The notes beneath the pieces were generated by a model. That model did no database searches and was not told the DNA's origin. It was given only the letters and a program-made list of their open reading frames with translations. Of a stretch of 64,000 nucleotides of DNA, positions 60,370 to 64,000 are shown piece by piece. The translations under genes were made by a program, and so were the position numbers. The first letter of the stretch is position 1. Each line of letters opens with the position of its first letter. The stretch is from Dillenia suffruticosa (Eukaryota > Streptophyta > Magnoliopsida > Dilleniales > Dilleniaceae). Location of the stretch: positions 12,587,001 through 12,651,000 of the forward strand of contig JAVTVX010000026.1 in assembly GCA_033439265.1 (NCBI GenBank), read 5' to 3'.

Positions 60370-62671
60370 CTAACCGGATGAAAGATTCAATCTATCCAAG
60401 GTCTCAGATACGTGCCGCATTGTAGGTCTTCTTTCAGGGTTTGTCTGAATGCAAGCCAGCGCAATCTTCAGAACAGCAATAATCTCTTCTTCCTTATCCG
60501 TATCATCTTGAGCTAAATGTGGATCCAAGACATCTGAAAGTGGCTTCCTCTCTTCAATGCAGAGCTGAATCCAACAAACAATATCCATTTCCAGAGTACC
60601 CACTACCACAATCGTAGATCTTCCTGTTATCATTTCCAATAAAATCACCCCATACGAATAAACATCCCATTTCTGAGACGGCTTCAATACTTTCAATGCT
60701 TCGGGAGCTTGGTAGCAAGATCCAACATTTGTTGTAGAACTAACTGTTGCAGCTTCAAAAGATCCGGTACTCTGATGTTTTTGTTGAGACTTTTCAGAAG
60801 CCACCCTCTTAGATTGCAGTGTTGGAGACCCTCCAGCTATGTTTGCTAGGCGTCCAAGTCCGAAGTCAGAGATATGGGGTTCCATGTTCTGTCCAAGCAG
60901 TACATTGTTCGGCTTCAAGTCTCCATGGACATACTTTTTGGGGCTATATTCATGCAAATAAACCAAACCCTTTGCTATTCCCTTCATAATTTTCAGCCGA
61001 ACAGACCATGACAGAGGTGTGAATGCAACTGTTCCACCCCTACCTGTAGATAGTAAACAAATAAGAAAGACATGCATAACATCAGATAAAGATTAATAAT
61101 CACCAATAAGAAATAATAAGCAGCAAAAATTTTGTTCAAGGAAGAAATGATAAGTCACCATGAATTGCAGTCGCGAGGCTTCCATTAGGTATGTAATCAT
61201 AGATCAGCAACTTCTCATCAACTGACCAATAATAAGCTCTGAGAGTCACAATGTTAGGGTGCCTCAGCTTCCCAATTGCTTCTACTTCAGTCTGAAACTC
61301 CTTAAATCTCTGAGAACCTCCTTCACCTAATCTTCTCACAGCTAAGGTAAGCCCATCTTCCAGCACAACTTTATACACGATCCCAATTCCACTCTTTCCT
61401 AAAACAAATGCAGATGCTTTCAGCAGCTCATCGAGATCAAAAGCCACCTGTGGATCCAAGGGGACGAGATCATACTGCTCCACATTTTCTGATAGTGTTT
61501 CCGACTCATCTTTCTTGAAACACAAGCACTCCTTCCTCTTCTTTCCTCCTTTCTCATGACCATCCCCATTTTCATCCTTACATTTCCCACAAGAACAAAC
61601 CCTTGAGTAACAATAAGAGAATAACAGCCCAATGAGGCAAATTCCAACCACATCACTTGCTACAATCGCAATGACTGCACTCTTACTTAAACCACCACTT
61701 TTCCTACCCCTATTACCATTGTTGTCACTTTGTGGTGTGTAATTACTTGGAAGATAAGGATTTGATGAAGGAGAACTTGCACCGGAAGAATCCGAGCATG
61801 GACTCTTCAATGGAGGGCCACAAAGCAAAGGATTTCCGATAAAAGCTGTAGGTCCTCTATTCATAAGAGCACCATTTTGAGGAATTGGCCCACTCAAATT
61901 GTTATAAGTAAGATCAATATAAACCTTTTCAGGAAGATTTCCAAGGCTTGCAGGAATAGAACCAGAAAAGCTATTATTAGACAAATCAAGAGTCCCTTGC
62001 AAGCCAGACAAGTTTCCAAAATCAGAAGGGATAGAACCATTAAATTTATTAAAAGAGAGATCAAGCTTTTCCAAAGTAACTAAATTAGTACCAAAACCCT
62101 CGGGCAAAGAGCCAGTGAAATTGTTCTGACTCAGATCAAGGGTTTTTAGCCTCTTGCACTGAATTAGAGATGTCGGCATTGAGCCACTAAACAAATTCTG
62201 GGACAAATCCAGGCTTTGGAGGTACTTCAGATTCCCAATTTCACTGGGAATTGGCCCAGAAAAGGCATTACCATAAAGTATTAAACTTTGAATTCCTAAA
62301 GAATTGAAAAGCTGAGAAGGTAAATTACCAGACAACTTATTGTTCCTTAAATTGACATGTCTGAGCTCAGAAAGCAAGCCAAGTGAAGAGGAAAGAGACC
62401 CAGAAAGTTTCTTTTTGGGAATGCTAACAGACACAACTTTCTGTTCTTTGCATGTAATTCCATTCCAAGAACAAGGGTTTCCATCAGAATAATTCCAGTC
62501 ATTCAAAGACCCTTCTGGGTCCTCTCTAATATACTGTTTGAATGTCAAAAGTGCATAGCCTTCATCATTCAAAGAACCCACCAGAGCTTGAGTGTTGCAG
62601 AAAAGAAGAATGAATAGAACCAGAGAAAACATAACCAGAAAATAATAGAAAAAAGGGAAAAAAAAATTCAC
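60370..62671 (-). CDS. ZAR1-like leucine-rich-repeat receptor kinase
   Basis: Two exons, 62671-61159 and 61043-60370, join in phase to 728 residues (Arabidopsis ZAR1 is of similar length). Order: signal peptide (about 1-32), LRR N-terminal cap with the [10 protein letters not shown] motif (66-75), about seven LRRs (roughly 90-270) of the plant type LxxLDLSxNxFSGxIP, and a Ser/Pro/Asn-rich juxtamembrane stretch. A transmembrane helix (331-355), a Cys/Lys-rich inner segment and a kinase domain (about 420-725) follow. The kinase has an atypical glycine loop ([11 protein letters not shown]). Arg446 stands where the ATP-binding Lys is usual (LAVRRL), and HGDLKPNN (544-551) replaces HRDLKxxN; DFG (564-566) is kept. 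These features are shared by LRR-III kinases of this group. Arabidopsis ZAR1 acts in the asymmetric first zygote division. Expected location is the plasma membrane. Membership of the clade is firm; orthology is inferred. Confidence 0.93.
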
Positions 62672-64000
62672 AAGTGACCGTTGGAAGAAACCAGAAGAAA
62701 AATTTACGGGTCTTGAAGAGCACCCTTACCTCTTACTCTCGAAAGATAGTCTATAATGGCTGTAAAGAAAGAGAAAACCTAAGAGAGAGGAGTATGATGG
62801 CAATGGAGAAGTGTGGAAGAATGGGAAAGCTTTTCAGCGTGCAGTGACCTAGGGAAAATAGATTCTAAGAGAGAGAGCGAGTGCAAGCTGAAGTTGGCGA
62901 GAAATTCCGGATATAACAAGAGTAGAGTTTTTCTTTTATTTTATCGCATGGCAATTTATCGCGACTTTTCGTTTTTTATATTGGAGGTGAAAGTTGACGA
63001 AATTAAAGAATAAAAAATACTATTTAGTATTTATATTTTTAAGTCTAAAATATTAAATATTCATTTTCGAGAATAAAAAATAAGAAAAAGTTAACATGTT
63101 TAATAAGTAGAAGGCCTTTCATTGCTGAGAATTGTGAATTTTTTTTAGAGGAAAAAATGCCATCATGCATTTTTTGAAGCTGCAAATTTTAAAAAATGGT
63201 GAGTTCTATAATTTTCAAAAGAGAAAACAGATGGGAGAAGGAAAAAGAAGAGAAAAAGGAAAAAGATAGGAGGCAGAAAAAGAAAAGAGAAACCGGAAGG
63301 GAAGGAGAAACGAGAGAAAGAGGATGGAGACACCTGGGGAAGGAGGGGGAACAGACTGAGTTCTTTTTTAAACATATTGAAAAATTGAATCTTAAAAATA
63401 TATCAAAAATATCTTAAATATTAATTCATATTTTTCATTAATCCAAATCTTAAATTTTATCCAAAAAAAAAGTATTTCATATTTCATAGTTGTAACTGTA
63501 TGTGTTACCAAAAAAATAATATTTCTTTTTTTTCCTAGTGTGTATTGTCTTGTTATTTTGAATAATATTTTTAATTATGTCAAATTTTAAGAACACAATT
63601 TAAAAAAATTATGAAAATTATAAGAATTATTTTTCTATCTAATTTATTTTATTTTGTAAAAAAAAAAGAGAACCGAATGCCCTCTGGTACATTGAATATT
63701 ATTAAACCGTAAAAATATTATGTGATTTATTGAATAAAAGAAAATTTAATCGCTTATTATTTTTTAATATTTAGTTTATATAAAAAGAAAGTACGATAAT
63801 ATATTTAAATAAAAGTGACTTAATGGATAAATTTTTTAATTTAATAAATCTCACATGGAATAAGTTAAATGAATTATGTACGAAAAAAATCAGCTCACCG
63901 TGTGGTGTAGACATCAAAATTATGTAAAATTGTAAAAAATAAAACCCAAGAAGTATAATCAATTTCGTCTGAATAAAGGAAAAAAGAATACTCGAAATAT
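62672..64000. other. Kinase gene upstream region and AT-rich intergenic DNA
   Basis: The first 200 bp are likely leader and promoter of the kinase gene. A purine-rich stretch (GAGAAAAAGGAAAAAG type) runs at 63220-63350. Beyond it I see only AT-rich sequence and no gene to the window end. Confidence 0.4.

Overview
This is nuclear DNA from a flowering plant, most likely a woody eudicot. The intergenic DNA is AT-rich and full of retroelement remains. The genes carry GT-AG introns, and every confident protein has its closest known relatives in plant families. I cannot name the species from the sequence.

Left arm (1-20 kb). It holds no intact gene. It starts with a SINE remnant and an intron-containing pseudogene of lipid phosphate phosphatase on the minus strand (about 1.0-2.2 kb). 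A duplicated block of about 1.2 kb (3.4-4.6 kb and 11.1-12.35 kb) flanks an old Ty3/gypsy chromovirus remnant with an integrase-LTR, integrase-LTR layout. The two block copies record later insertions: one is filled and the other empty. From 12.35 to 20 kb I see AT-rich intergenic DNA with a MITE-like element.

Middle (20-36 kb). A two-exon gene encodes a PB1-domain protein with a glutamine-rich tail (20.0-22.3 kb). Next comes an old LTR retrotransposon resembling the Tat lineage (about 24.0-34.9 kb, minus strand). It has gag-protease remains, a 61-bp tandem array and a decayed gene on the opposite strand. A much younger Ty1/copia element sits inside it (29.1-34.2 kb) with clear LTRs, a 5-bp target duplication, a primer-binding site and a polypurine tract. 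A second MITE-like element follows near 36 kb.

Right arm (37-64 kb). Four well-supported host genes lie here. ELP2 (Elongator WD40 subunit, 10 exons, minus) and an alpha/beta hydrolase gene (9 exons, plus) are head to head with 285 bp between their start codons. A RING-H2 E3 ligase gene (5 exons, minus) ends close downstream of the hydrolase gene. After about 9.5 kb of mostly intergenic DNA comes a ZAR1-like leucine-rich-repeat receptor kinase (2 exons, minus). Exon borders were inferred by eye from splice sites; reading phase closes at every junction of all five genes. The genes do not form a pathway. The only evident regulatory link is the shared ELP2/hydrolase promoter.
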